Source: an uncultured Clostridia bacterium (lineage in GTDB: Bacteria; Bacillota; Clostridia; Christensenellales; Borkfalkiaceae). Taken from it: a DNA stretch of 7,337 nt. Every line of letters starts with the position of its first letter. Within the stretch, counting starts at the first letter, position 1. A program made the translations under genes and the position numbers. The stretch covers positions 1 through 7,337 of the forward strand of contig CAKQKN010000062.1 in NCBI GenBank assembly GCA_934249215.1. The letters are read 5' to 3'. Positions 1 to 6,515 of the stretch are shown here, in pieces. The notes under the pieces are model-generated. The model was not told the origin of the DNA. It was given only the letters and a program-made list of their open reading frames with translations, and searched no databases.

Positions 1-1369
1 GTTCATGGGCAACCATATGACTTTGCCAACTGCGAAGTTTGCCCCAGCAGTTAAGAACGGCAACGGTTAAAGCAGCAAACGGTTTTTGTTTGCCTGCAGC
101 ATCACAAATATCGCGGAACTCCTGGCACACTTCGGCAACCCTGTCAACAAACTTAGGAAACTTTGCCGCGAGAGATAAATATCCGCCAAAACCCATTCTG
201 TCCAAAGGACAACGCAACATCGCACGCCGAGCCGTATTCCAATTTTTATTCAGTTCAACCACCGCGCCTTCTTCGTTACCGTCAAAAAAAGTATCGGGGA
301 AAAAGTACGGTAAAAAACGTCCTTCGCGATATTTCACATGCGGAATTTCGGCAAGCATGCGTTCCGTTACGCCGCCGCCTATACTACCGACTACGGCATC
401 GAGTCCGAGTTCCGCAAAATGCTTTCCGTAAGGTTCGGCGCCGATCCAATCGTCACCGAGAAACATCATCGCCTCTTTACCCTCGGCATGCACGATATTT
501 ACAAGTTCCGACACCGTCTTCGATACCCGACGACAAACAAAGTCCATGTAGTCTATGAACTTTTTTGTCGGGACGCGGAACGGATTGTTATAGCAACCGC
601 CGTCCGCAATATCCTCCGCCGTCAGTTCGTAGCCGTACTCTTCGGTAAACTCATCCAGCAGTATCGGTGACGCGGCAAGAGTATAACCGAACCAATCGAC
701 ATACTTTTCCTTACCGTATTTATTAAAAATAAGTGTAAATTGATATAAAAACGTCGTAAAACGCACCACGTTGGTTTCGGGATGAGCCTTGCACCAGTCC
801 CGAATAAACCGCTTTATGTATCGCCCTGTTTCAGGGTACGACGGATCGTACATCAACTGCTTTTCGCAAGTCCAATTATTTGTAAGATAGTTATATATTT
901 GCACCGGATGCCAGGTAATCCGCGCCATAAACGTGACCGTGTATTCGTGATAAAGCGTTGCGTTATGTATACAAACGATATTGCCCTCGGCGAGCGACCA
1001 GTCGTCATGAATTTTACCAATAGTCCGATCGTACACCTGCCAACGCTTTACTTGTTCTGCGTCGGGGCTAATCTGATCCGCAAAGTAATCCGCCATGGGA
1101 TCGATCGTAAACTCCGCGTCGAAAGCAGTTATTCTTTCCGAGAGCAAAAATGTTCGATGCGATTCTTCCGGGTGAAGGCGTCCCCACTCATTGTCACCCC
1201 GTACTATAAAATACGTGTTATATACTTTATTCGCAAGTTCTGCGGCGTTGTCCGGCAATTTTGTGCCGTCGCAATCCCGCACGGCATCCGCGCCCCACAA
1301 CTCGGCAATTTGTTTTGTTTCCTCAACAAAATTTTCGTCCGTAGGTATTGTTACTCTGCCTTTTGTCAT
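1..1369 (-). CDS. gnpA: 1,3-beta-galactosyl-N-acetylhexosamine phosphorylase (GH112), 3' end outside window
   Basis: This cytoplasmic enzyme family phosphorolyses Gal-beta-1,3-GlcNAc (lacto-N-biose) and Gal-beta-1,3-GalNAc (galacto-N-biose) to galactose 1-phosphate plus the free N-acetylhexosamine. I translated the minus strand by hand. It is open without a stop for 456 codons from the ATG at 1367-1369 to the window edge; the family is usually a little over 700 residues, so about 60% is present. Recognisable parts are the N-terminal GRVTIPTD, the LWGADAVRDCDGTKLPD stretch (about 24-40) and GDDWIGAEPYG (305-315). The Asp of that last motif (D306 or D307) probably corresponds to the catalytic acid of the family. 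There is no signal peptide. The start is supported by AAGGAG 8 nt upstream. It lies 21 nt after the GH20 gene, so the two are almost certainly cotranscribed. I cannot tell from sequence whether it prefers lacto-N-biose or galacto-N-biose. Confidence 0.92.
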   Translation of the reverse strand, partial: MTKGRVTIPTDENFVEETKQIAELWGADAVRDCDGTKLPDNAAELANKVYNTYFIVRGDNEWGRLHPEESHRTFLLSERITAFDAEFTIDPMADYFADQISPDAEQVKRWQVYDRTIGKIHDDWSLAEGNIVCIHNATLYHEYTVTFMARITWHPVQIYNYLTNNWTCEKQLMYDPSYPETGRYIKRFIRDWCKAHPETNVVRFTTFLYQFTLIFNKYGKEKYVDWFGYTLAASPILLDEFTEEYGYELTAEDIADGGCYNNPFRVPTKKFIDYMDFVCRRVSKTVSELVNIVHAEGKEAMMFLGDDWIGAEPYGKHFAELGLDAVVGSIGGGVTERMLAEIPHVKYREGRFLPYFFPDTFFDGNEEGAVVELNKNWNTARRAMLRCPLDRMGFGGYLSLAAKFPKFVDRVAEVCQEFRDICDAAGKQKPFAALTVAVLNCWGKLRSWQSHMVAHE

Positions 1370-1377
1370 TATATTTT

Positions 1378-1383
1378 CTCCTT
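1378..1383 (-). promoter_or_regulatory. Ribosome binding site of the GH112 gene
   Basis: On the minus strand this reads AAGGAG, 8 nt before the ATG at 1367-1369. It fixes the start and lies in the 21-nt gap after the GH20 stop codon. That is consistent with independent, strong initiation inside one operon. Confidence 0.85.
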
Positions 1384-1390
1384 ATCGTTA

Positions 1391-2983
1391 TTAAAGTTGA
1401 GATACCGAAATCAAAGCTTTGTATACGTTGCAATCCACCCTGTCGTCACCGCTCGGAATAATTGTTTCATTCAACTCGGGAATGTCATCCGTTTTACCGC
1501 TTAGATACAACTTTATTCTTTCCGAACAATCGTACAGACGGGAAATCAACCCGCCGAAACGAACTTCATTAATCTCCCAGCCGTACGGCTTAAAATCCGC
1601 ATACCAGTAGTTTTGCATTGTTTTGCGAAATTTTTGCACGGCTTTTGCCGCTTTGACGTATCGTTTTATCAATTTAGCGAGTGCTTTACGATCATTGGCT
1701 TTATATGCCCTGCGCGTATCGACTCCCAAAGAATACTTCAACGACAATACGTTGCACAATGCTTCAGCATTATCAAACAAATATTTATATTCGCCCGAAT
1801 TTTTACCTGCCCGCTTAATCTCTTTCGCGTAATCGTCAAACGGAACTTTGCCCGTTTTCCCGATCGCGCTGTCCTTCCATCCGAGAAAGGGATCGTTAAA
1901 CAGCATTGCTTTACAACTGCTCATACCATACAAATAATCTGCATTGACGGATATTTTATTAGGTAAATCCAACGTCATAAACGCATCGTAATCAAGATTA
2001 AATAATCGGTTGAACCCGAGGCTGATTCTTTCGTCATCAAAGTTTCCTTCCGCATATTGTTTTGCGGCGTACAATACCGGCAATGCCGAAAAATAACTGC
2101 AAGCGTTGCCGTCGTCGCCCCACAGCGTAACGATTACGTTATCGACGTTGTGTTTTGCGACTTGTTTCATCGCCGGAGCTATCGTGCGCAACGCATAGTG
2201 GTTGAGCGGAGCAAACCCCATGTGCGTCCATGCGCTGCAAGCAAACCACAACGGCTTACCGAATTTCTCGTGCGAGGTAAGCATGCAATCGTATATTTTT
2301 TCGTCTGTGTTATAGTAGTCCCAATAACATAATTCGACATCGGGGACTTTTTCGATGACTTCTTGCGGCAAATTCGGCTGTTCTCTGCAATACTCGCCCT
2401 TGTTTGCAAGGCGGTAGAACATATCGCTCCACATATGCACCTTAAATCCGTATTTTGCGGCAATTTCCACCACTTTGTTAAGATGTCTTAACAATAATTC
2501 ATAACGATTTGTGTATCCGTGTTTATCCAAATATCGTCCCAGACCGACCTTGTGCGCTTCGTCAAAACCGATGTTTACCTTCCGAGTAGTGAAATCCGCG
2601 GCTATCGCGGCAAACATTTTATCTATAAGTTCGTATGTTTTCGGCTCGTCAATCATTAAAATATCGTCGATATCGACTATATCTGCATAACACGGATGTT
2701 TCACAAGATTGACAAGATGCCCGAGCGTTTGTATATCAGGTATAAGTTCTATTCCGTGCTTTGCGGCAAAAGAATCCATTTCACAAATTTCCTCGTGCGT
2801 GTAACCGCCGCGCAAATACCCGAAAAACGGTTCGGAATCTATTTTATAAGTGTCGTCAATGCACAGTTCCAAAAAGTTGTATCCCATCTTTTCCAAATCC
2901 GATATAAGCCGTTTTACGGAATCGACGGTCAACACTCCGTTACTTGCGCAACTTACGAGCGCACCGATTTTTTTTTGAGTCAT
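1391..2983 (-). CDS. GH20 beta-N-acetylhexosaminidase, GcnA-like, cytoplasmic
   Basis: This is a predicted exo-hydrolase that removes terminal beta-linked GlcNAc or GalNAc by the substrate-assisted GH20 mechanism. The 530-residue product starts MTQKKIGAL and has no signal peptide or membrane segment. The catalytic Asp-Glu pair is visible in NIGFDEAH (D141-E142), in the usual (H/N)xGxDE position. Other family-like parts are LCIDDTYKI (about 40-48), the Pro-Asp-Ile-Gln-Thr segment near 82-86, HMWSDM (183-188) and LWGDDG (287-292), which lies in the sugar-binding region of GcnA-type enzymes. An in-frame ATG 12 codons upstream (MGLSDG) is rejected because AAGGAG sits 9 nt before the chosen ATG, inside that extension. 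It is the first gene of the operon and is followed by the GH112 phosphorylase. Together they suggest intracellular breakdown of imported mucin-core or milk-type oligosaccharides. The exact linkage preference is not readable from sequence. Confidence 0.87.
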   Translation of the reverse strand: MTQKKIGALVSCASNGVLTVDSVKRLISDLEKMGYNFLELCIDDTYKIDSEPFFGYLRGGYTHEEICEMDSFAAKHGIELIPDIQTLGHLVNLVKHPCYADIVDIDDILMIDEPKTYELIDKMFAAIAADFTTRKVNIGFDEAHKVGLGRYLDKHGYTNRYELLLRHLNKVVEIAAKYGFKVHMWSDMFYRLANKGEYCREQPNLPQEVIEKVPDVELCYWDYYNTDEKIYDCMLTSHEKFGKPLWFACSAWTHMGFAPLNHYALRTIAPAMKQVAKHNVDNVIVTLWGDDGNACSYFSALPVLYAAKQYAEGNFDDERISLGFNRLFNLDYDAFMTLDLPNKISVNADYLYGMSSCKAMLFNDPFLGWKDSAIGKTGKVPFDDYAKEIKRAGKNSGEYKYLFDNAEALCNVLSLKYSLGVDTRRAYKANDRKALAKLIKRYVKAAKAVQKFRKTMQNYWYADFKPYGWEINEVRFGGLISRLYDCSERIKLYLSGKTDDIPELNETIIPSGDDRVDCNVYKALISVSQL

Positions 2984-2992
2984 ATTTTCTTT

Positions 2993-2998
2993 CTCCTT
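2993..2998 (-). promoter_or_regulatory. Ribosome binding site deciding the GH20 start
   Basis: On the minus strand this reads AAGGAG, 9 nt before the ATG at 2981-2983. It decides against the longer in-frame start at 3017-3019, which has no comparable site. Confidence 0.85.
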
Positions 2999-3031
2999 TT
3001 TCCCGTCAGACAGCCCCATAACCGCAGCTAA

Positions 3032-3052
3032 CGGTGTTTAACGCTATCACCG
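3032..3052. promoter_or_regulatory. 21-bp imperfect palindrome in the GH20 operon leader
   Basis: CGGTG and CACCG form perfect 5-bp arms around an 11-nt centre, within the predicted untranslated leader (about 140 nt) of the GH20 operon. The centre TGTTTAACGCTATCA (3035-3049) resembles a catabolite-responsive element (cre) with one extra base, so a CcpA-type roadblock is possible. A second, unknown operator or an mRNA hairpin are alternatives. The arms are seen directly; the function is inferred. Confidence 0.35.
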
Positions 3053-3130
3053 AAAACAATTAAAGCGAACGCGACTTTTATTTCACAACGATATACGTCG
3101 GTAATAATATACTCCTGCACTTTCAACTAC

Positions 3131-3159
3131 ATTATAACACAGGACTGTAACGAAAAATA
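3131..3159 (-). promoter_or_regulatory. Promoter of the GH20-GH112 operon: extended -10, poor -35
   Basis: On the minus strand a perfect TATAAT (3131-3136) is preceded directly by TGT, making an extended -10. With a 17-bp spacer the -35 hexamer is TATTTT (3154-3159), which matches the consensus poorly. Transcription would start near 3124, giving a leader of about 140 nt. A good -10 with a failed -35 is what activator-dependent promoters usually look like. The 10-bp palindrome ACAGGACTGT (3139-3148) lies in the spacer. Confidence 0.6.
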
Positions 3160-3171
3160 GTATCAAAATAG
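3154..3171. repeat. AAAATAG direct repeats, candidate AraC-type activator site
   Basis: AAAATAG occurs at 3154-3160 and again at 3165-3171, with starts 11 bp apart, about one helical turn. The promoter-proximal copy covers the -35 position of the GH20 operon promoter. AraC-family proteins carry two helix-turn-helix units that bind direct half-sites on one face of the DNA next to or over the -35, so this fits the neighbouring regulator. A related TAGCAAAAT at 3201-3209 resembles TATCAAAAT at 3161-3169, 40 bp away, and could be a weaker extra site. The A-rich character of the region means chance repeats cannot be excluded. Confidence 0.45.
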
Positions 3172-3232
3172 ACTTTTTGTAGGTAATTTTTCGCCCTTAT
3201 TAGCAAAATTTACAAGAGTTGAATATAAAAAC

Positions 3233-3261
3233 TTGAACTATGCCGACGATAATGCTATAAT
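3233..3261 (+). promoter_or_regulatory. Sigma-A promoter of the AraC-type regulator gene
   Basis: TTGAAC (3233-3238) and TATAAT (3256-3261) are separated by 17 bp, and TGC directly before the -10 adds an extended -10 element. The predicted start near 3268 gives a leader of about 45 nt before the ATG at 3313. It points away from the GH20 promoter. The two -35 regions are about 75 bp apart, so one regulator bound between them could influence both. Confidence 0.75.
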
Positions 3262-3312
3262 AAAAACAAAAATAAGAAGTCCTAAAACGGAATTCGGTTA
3301 AAAAAAGAAACT

Positions 3313-4143
3313 ATGCTTCAATTTGATTTATTACTGACAAAAAAGTTACTTTCGCACCTTGGTAATCTTGCGCATACGGGAGTACAACTCTTTGACGAAA
3401 ACTTTGAAGGCACATATGCATGCACGGAGCCGGGGAACGCTTTTTGCAATGCCGTGAAATGCCATTACGCGGACCATTGCGTAATGTCCGATACAAATGC
3501 ACTGCGCGCGGCAAAACTCGGTGATTCCGACGGTTTTCACTACAAATGTCACTTCGGGATGACGGAAACGGTGCTAAAACTTCACAGAAATAACGTTATA
3601 TACGGATACATAATTTCGGGACCGCTTCGAGCCGCTCAGGACGAACAATTTGCATTGAGTCAAATCCATGATTTTGCAAAAAAATTCAATATTGACGAGC
3701 AAGCCATGCTGCAAGCATACTATAACACATCGGTATTTACCGAAGAAAAGTACGAAGCAATACGCAATTTGGCTCTTGCAATATTCGAATATGCGGTTAA
3801 CAAAAACCTGATTACGATAAAACACAACGTTTTTGAAAACGCCATAGCCCCTTACATAAAAGCAAACACGGATAAACCGCTTGATTCCGCGTCGCTTTGC
3901 GAGGCTCTTAATATGTCCGAAAAACAAATTTATTCCGCAGTAGTAAAAGCCACGGGCGTGTCGCCAAAAAAATACATAACGGCGCAACGAATGCTCGCCG
4001 CGCGAGAACTGATTCAGACCACAGACGATTGTTTAACGAACATCGCAGACAAAGTCGGCGTACACGACTATAATTATTTCGGCAAGATCTTTCGCAACAC
4101 ATTCGGGCATGCTCCGTCGTTCTACCGAAGAAAGCAAAAATAA
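3313..4143 (+). CDS. AraC-family transcriptional regulator with PocR-type sensor domain
   Basis: A predicted ligand-responsive DNA-binding protein of 276 residues. The N-terminal part (about 5-150) matches the PocR sensory domain, with its cysteine pattern FC at 45, C50, C56 and the YKCHFGM signature at 77-83 (C79), followed by the glycine-containing VIYGYIISGPL strand (95-105). The C-terminal part (about 175-274) is a double helix-turn-helix. The first unit is around 191-215 (SLCEALNMSEKQIY). The second ends in the classic pattern with IADKVG, YFGKIF and FGHAPSFYRR (244-273). It is transcribed divergently from the GH20-GH112 operon, so it is most likely that operon's activator. The PocR domain is known from the propanediol/cobalamin regulator PocR; the ligand here is unknown and could be a HexNAc, a galactoside or a phosphorylated product. 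The start has only a weak, purine-rich Shine-Dalgarno (AAAAAGAAA). Confidence 0.9.
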   Translation: MLQFDLLLTKKLLSHLGNLAHTGVQLFDENFEGTYACTEPGNAFCNAVKCHYADHCVMSDTNALRAAKLGDSDGFHYKCHFGMTETVLKLHRNNVIYGYIISGPLRAAQDEQFALSQIHDFAKKFNIDEQAMLQAYYNTSVFTEEKYEAIRNLALAIFEYAVNKNLITIKHNVFENAIAPYIKANTDKPLDSASLCEALNMSEKQIYSAVVKATGVSPKKYITAQRMLAARELIQTTDDCLTNIADKVGVHDYNYFGKIFRNTFGHAPSFYRRKQK

Positions 4144-4166
4144 AATTTTCTAAACAACCGCTGTAG

Positions 4167-4432
4167 GGTGTTCTAACGAGGTTAAGCAAAGGTGCTTTTT
4201 ACAATTGTTGTCTATTATCGAATATCTCAATTGGCAACTCTATACAATCAATCGGATATTCAACATTTAAACTTTGTGATAGTTTACAATGTAACGAATA
4301 TGATAATGGCTATTACATAGGTAACGCACAAAATCCATATCTTATTTTTATGGCTGCTAAAAACACAAATATCACAGTACTTGTTGTATCAACAACGGAA
4401 CGAAGGTAATATATGATTCTGCGTTTGTTTAA
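4167..4432 (+). pseudogene. Remnant of a BspA-type leucine-rich repeat surface protein
   Basis: An open frame without a start codon runs from just after a TAG (4164-4166) to a TAA at 4407-4409. It contains GAFYNC (4191-4208), ISIGNSIQSIG, then CDSLQCNEYDNGYYIGN and NPYLIFMAAKNTNIT. These match, from memory, the TSIGxxAF/CSSL repeats and the YNEYDNAYYLGN..NPY linker common in Clostridia BspA-type leucine-rich repeat proteins. After codon ATC at 4371-4373 the similarity jumps to another frame (4376-4432: STCCINNGTKVIYDSAFV), as expected after loss of a single base. The full proteins are many hundreds of residues long and normally secreted; here about 88 codons remain, with no signal peptide, start or Shine-Dalgarno. 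It lies in the gap between two convergent genes and is presumably debris of a deleted or recombined gene. Confidence 0.7.
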
Positions 4433-4443
4433 AATGACTTCAT

Positions 4444-4469
4444 GGTCATCGCTTAAGACAAGCGATACC
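4444..4469. other. Strong hairpin in the convergent gap
   Basis: ATCGCTT (4448-4454) and AAGCGAT (4460-4466) pair perfectly around the 5-nt loop AAGAC. GGT (4444-4446) and ACC (4467-4469) extend the stem if C4447 is bulged. No T-run follows on either strand, so it is not a typical intrinsic terminator. It may slow transcription from the upstream regulator gene or be part of the relic DNA. Function unknown. Confidence 0.5.
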
Positions 4470-4492
4470 GCGCAGAAATAATTCCAACGCAT

Positions 4493-4528
4493 AAAAAATC
4501 CCTCCTTCGAAAAACTCGGAAAGAGGGA
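4493..4528 (-). terminator. Rho-independent terminator downstream of the isomerase-kinase gene
   Basis: On the minus strand TCCCTC (4523-4528) pairs with GAGGGA (4499-4504), with further inner pairing of TTCCGA and TCGAA, and a run of six T follows (4493-4498). It lies about 80 nt after the stop codon of the isomerase-kinase gene, as expected for the end of that transcription unit. On the plus strand the stem is followed only by ACTTTACATTTT, so it would work poorly in that direction. Confidence 0.8.
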
Positions 4529-4555
4529 ACTTTACATTTTGCAAGCCAAAACAGC

Positions 4556-4585
4556 CCCGCACTTACCTCGTTTTTTTATTGCGGG
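4556..4585. repeat. Inverted repeat after the isomerase-kinase gene
   Basis: CCCGCA (4556-4561) and TGCGGG (4580-4585) can pair around an 18-nt loop that contains a run of T. It lies between the stop codon at 4609 and the terminator. It might protect the 3' end of the message or be fortuitous; nothing else supports it. Confidence 0.3.
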
Positions 4586-4608
4586 ACTGGACTACATATT
4601 TAAATTTT

Positions 4609-6486
4609 TTAATTTTCCGATCCGTGTATTACCAAAGCCGCTGCGCCATAAATGCCCGCGTCGTTTCCAAGACTTGCAACAACGATTTCTACGGGAGCGA
4701 ATTTCGTTCCGCCGTAAATCTGACGGTTTACTTTGCGCTTCAAGGGCGTTAAAAACACGTCGCCCGCGGCGCAAATTCCTCCACCCAACACGATTGCCTG
4801 CGGGTGAAAAGCGTTGATTACGTTCGTTACTCCCGCCGCAAGATATTCCGTGTATTTCTTCACGACTTTTCCCGCCGTTTTATCGCCTTCGCGCAGTGCA
4901 TCGAACACGACCTTGCCGTTTACGGTCTCTTTGTTTTTGTCCGTAAGTTTCCACAGCAGGCTCTCTTTATCGCCGTCCATAGCCTTGTGCGCCTGACGTA
5001 TCAAAGCGGTTGCCGAAGCATAGGCTTCGAGGCATCCTTTTCTCCCGCAAGTGCATTTCTCGCCTCCAATCTTAATCACTTCGTGTCCGAGCTCAACGCC
5101 CGCTCCGAGATTGCCTTCGAACAGTTTGCCGTTGAACACGATTCCGCTACCCACGCCCGTGCCGAGCGTAAGCATTACAAGCGATTTATATTTTCTTCCC
5201 GCGCCGAAATGATACTCGCCGAGAGCCGCCGCGTTAGCGTCGTTAGTAACGTAAACGGGCAAATTTAATTCTTCTTTCAGCGTTTTTATAAGCGGAACAT
5301 TTTTCCATGCAAGATTGTTGCTGTAAACAACGTTGCCCTTTTCGGTATCGATAAGGCCGGGGCAACCTACACCAACACCTTCGAGCGTCAATCCCGTTTC
5401 TTTCTGCAAATCTTTAACGAGATTCGCCATATCGAGAAGGATTTCTTTGGCTTCAACGCCCTTTTTAGTCGGACATTTTTTAATCGCAACGATTTTCCCG
5501 TTTTCGTCCACGATTCCGCATTTTATCCCCGTGCCGCCAAGGTCTATTCCCGCATAATATTTCAGCGTATTTTCGGTAGTTAAAATCGCCGTGGCGTTGC
5601 CACTTACAGTAAATTCTTCGCCGCAGGGAATAAAGAAACTATCTCCCGAAACGAACTTTTCGCCGTTTATCTCGCCGCTACCTGCCACGAAATTGATTGC
5701 CGTAAACGTTTTATCGTTCTTTTCAGCATATTTTCCGTTGAGTTTCAATTCGCGGGTTCTAAAATATTTACAAGCCGTAAGGTGGCGTATTTCGCCGTTA
5801 TTGCCGCTTAATTTTTCGTATTCACCGCCGTTTGTTTCGTCTTTGAACGCCTTGAAATTGATTACGTCCACCGCTTTTTCGACGTGCAACTGGCGTAATT
5901 TTCCGTCTGCGCCGCGGCGGTTATAATCATAAACGCGATATGTAACGTTGCTGTTTTGCTGTATTTCACAAATCACGCAACCCGCTCCGATAGCGTGAAC
6001 CGTTCCAGACTTAATAAGGTAGCAATCGCCCGCCGTTACGGGAATAAAATTCAGCAGTTCTTCGACTGTGCCGTCTTTGACTTTTGCAAGACATTCTTCC
6101 TTATCCGTATCGCGTTTGAAACCGCAATAAATACCCGCGCCGTCGTCCGCCGAAACAATATACCACATTTCGGTTTTTCCGTTGTCGTGTTCGTATTTCT
6201 GCGCGTATTCGTCGTTCGGATGAACCTGAACCGAAAGATTTTTCGCCGCGTCGATATATTTTATAAGCACGGGAAATTCGCCGCCGCTTAAATCAACTGC
6301 GTTTTTGTTTTCTTTCAGAAATCCTGCAAACGTCTTGTCTGTTCCCGAAATCGTGCTTTCACCGTCCTTATGTACGGATACTTCCCAACTTTCGGCGATA
6401 ATGCCGTTTTTTTCTCTGCCGAAAAGCGTTTTTAACTTTTCTCCGCCCCACAAATAATCTTTCAATACAGGTTGTAATTTTATCAT
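4609..6486 (-). CDS. Fusion of class I mannose-6-phosphate isomerase and ROK-family sugar kinase
   Basis: The 625-residue product joins two complete enzymes. Residues 1 to about 308 are a class I phosphomannose isomerase (mannose 6-phosphate to fructose 6-phosphate). The likely zinc ligands are Q87 and H89 in SVQVHPND, E106 in GKTEMWY and H164 in GTVHAIG; R184 in TYRVYDYNR is the likely catalytic arginine. Residues about 310-625 are a ROK sugar kinase: the ATP-binding DLGGTG (315-320), catalytic D416 in VTNDANAA, the GTGVGSG loop (442-448) and the zinc site H468 with CTCGRKGCLE (C478, C480, C485). Every key residue of both halves is present, so a bifunctional enzyme is likely, possibly phosphorylating a hexose and isomerising it. 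The linker is almost absent. The kinase substrate (glucose, mannose, fructose or HexNAc) is not readable. The gene lies 29 nt after the broken GH2 gene. No Shine-Dalgarno is visible in its A+T-rich leader, yet MIKLQPVLKDYLWGG is the normal isomerase N terminus. Confidence 0.9.
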   Translation of the reverse strand: MIKLQPVLKDYLWGGEKLKTLFGREKNGIIAESWEVSVHKDGESTISGTDKTFAGFLKENKNAVDLSGGEFPVLIKYIDAAKNLSVQVHPNDEYAQKYEHDNGKTEMWYIVSADDGAGIYCGFKRDTDKEECLAKVKDGTVEELLNFIPVTAGDCYLIKSGTVHAIGAGCVICEIQQNSNVTYRVYDYNRRGADGKLRQLHVEKAVDVINFKAFKDETNGGEYEKLSGNNGEIRHLTACKYFRTRELKLNGKYAEKNDKTFTAINFVAGSGEINGEKFVSGDSFFIPCGEEFTVSGNATAILTTENTLKYYAGIDLGGTGIKCGIVDENGKIVAIKKCPTKKGVEAKEILLDMANLVKDLQKETGLTLEGVGVGCPGLIDTEKGNVVYSNNLAWKNVPLIKTLKEELNLPVYVTNDANAAALGEYHFGAGRKYKSLVMLTLGTGVGSGIVFNGKLFEGNLGAGVELGHEVIKIGGEKCTCGRKGCLEAYASATALIRQAHKAMDGDKESLLWKLTDKNKETVNGKVVFDALREGDKTAGKVVKKYTEYLAAGVTNVINAFHPQAIVLGGGICAAGDVFLTPLKRKVNRQIYGGTKFAPVEIVVASLGNDAGIYGAAALVIHGSEN

Positions 6487-6515
6487 ATTATTTTAGTTTA
6501 AAAAATTTATGCGAT

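Noticed and set aside
782..1504. Plus-strand open frame of 240 codons
   Set aside because: It lies antisense to the well-supported GH112 and GH20 genes, has no recognisable protein features, and crosses the gene boundary; it is a reading-frame shadow.
2984..3019. Longer start for the GH20 gene (MGLSDG...)
   Set aside because: The extension would be translated from the Shine-Dalgarno itself, has no site of its own, and the family-like sequence begins only at MTQKKIGAL.
4444..4469. Terminator for the plus-strand regulator gene
   Set aside because: The hairpin is strong but no T-run follows on the plus strand, and it is about 300 nt from the stop codon.
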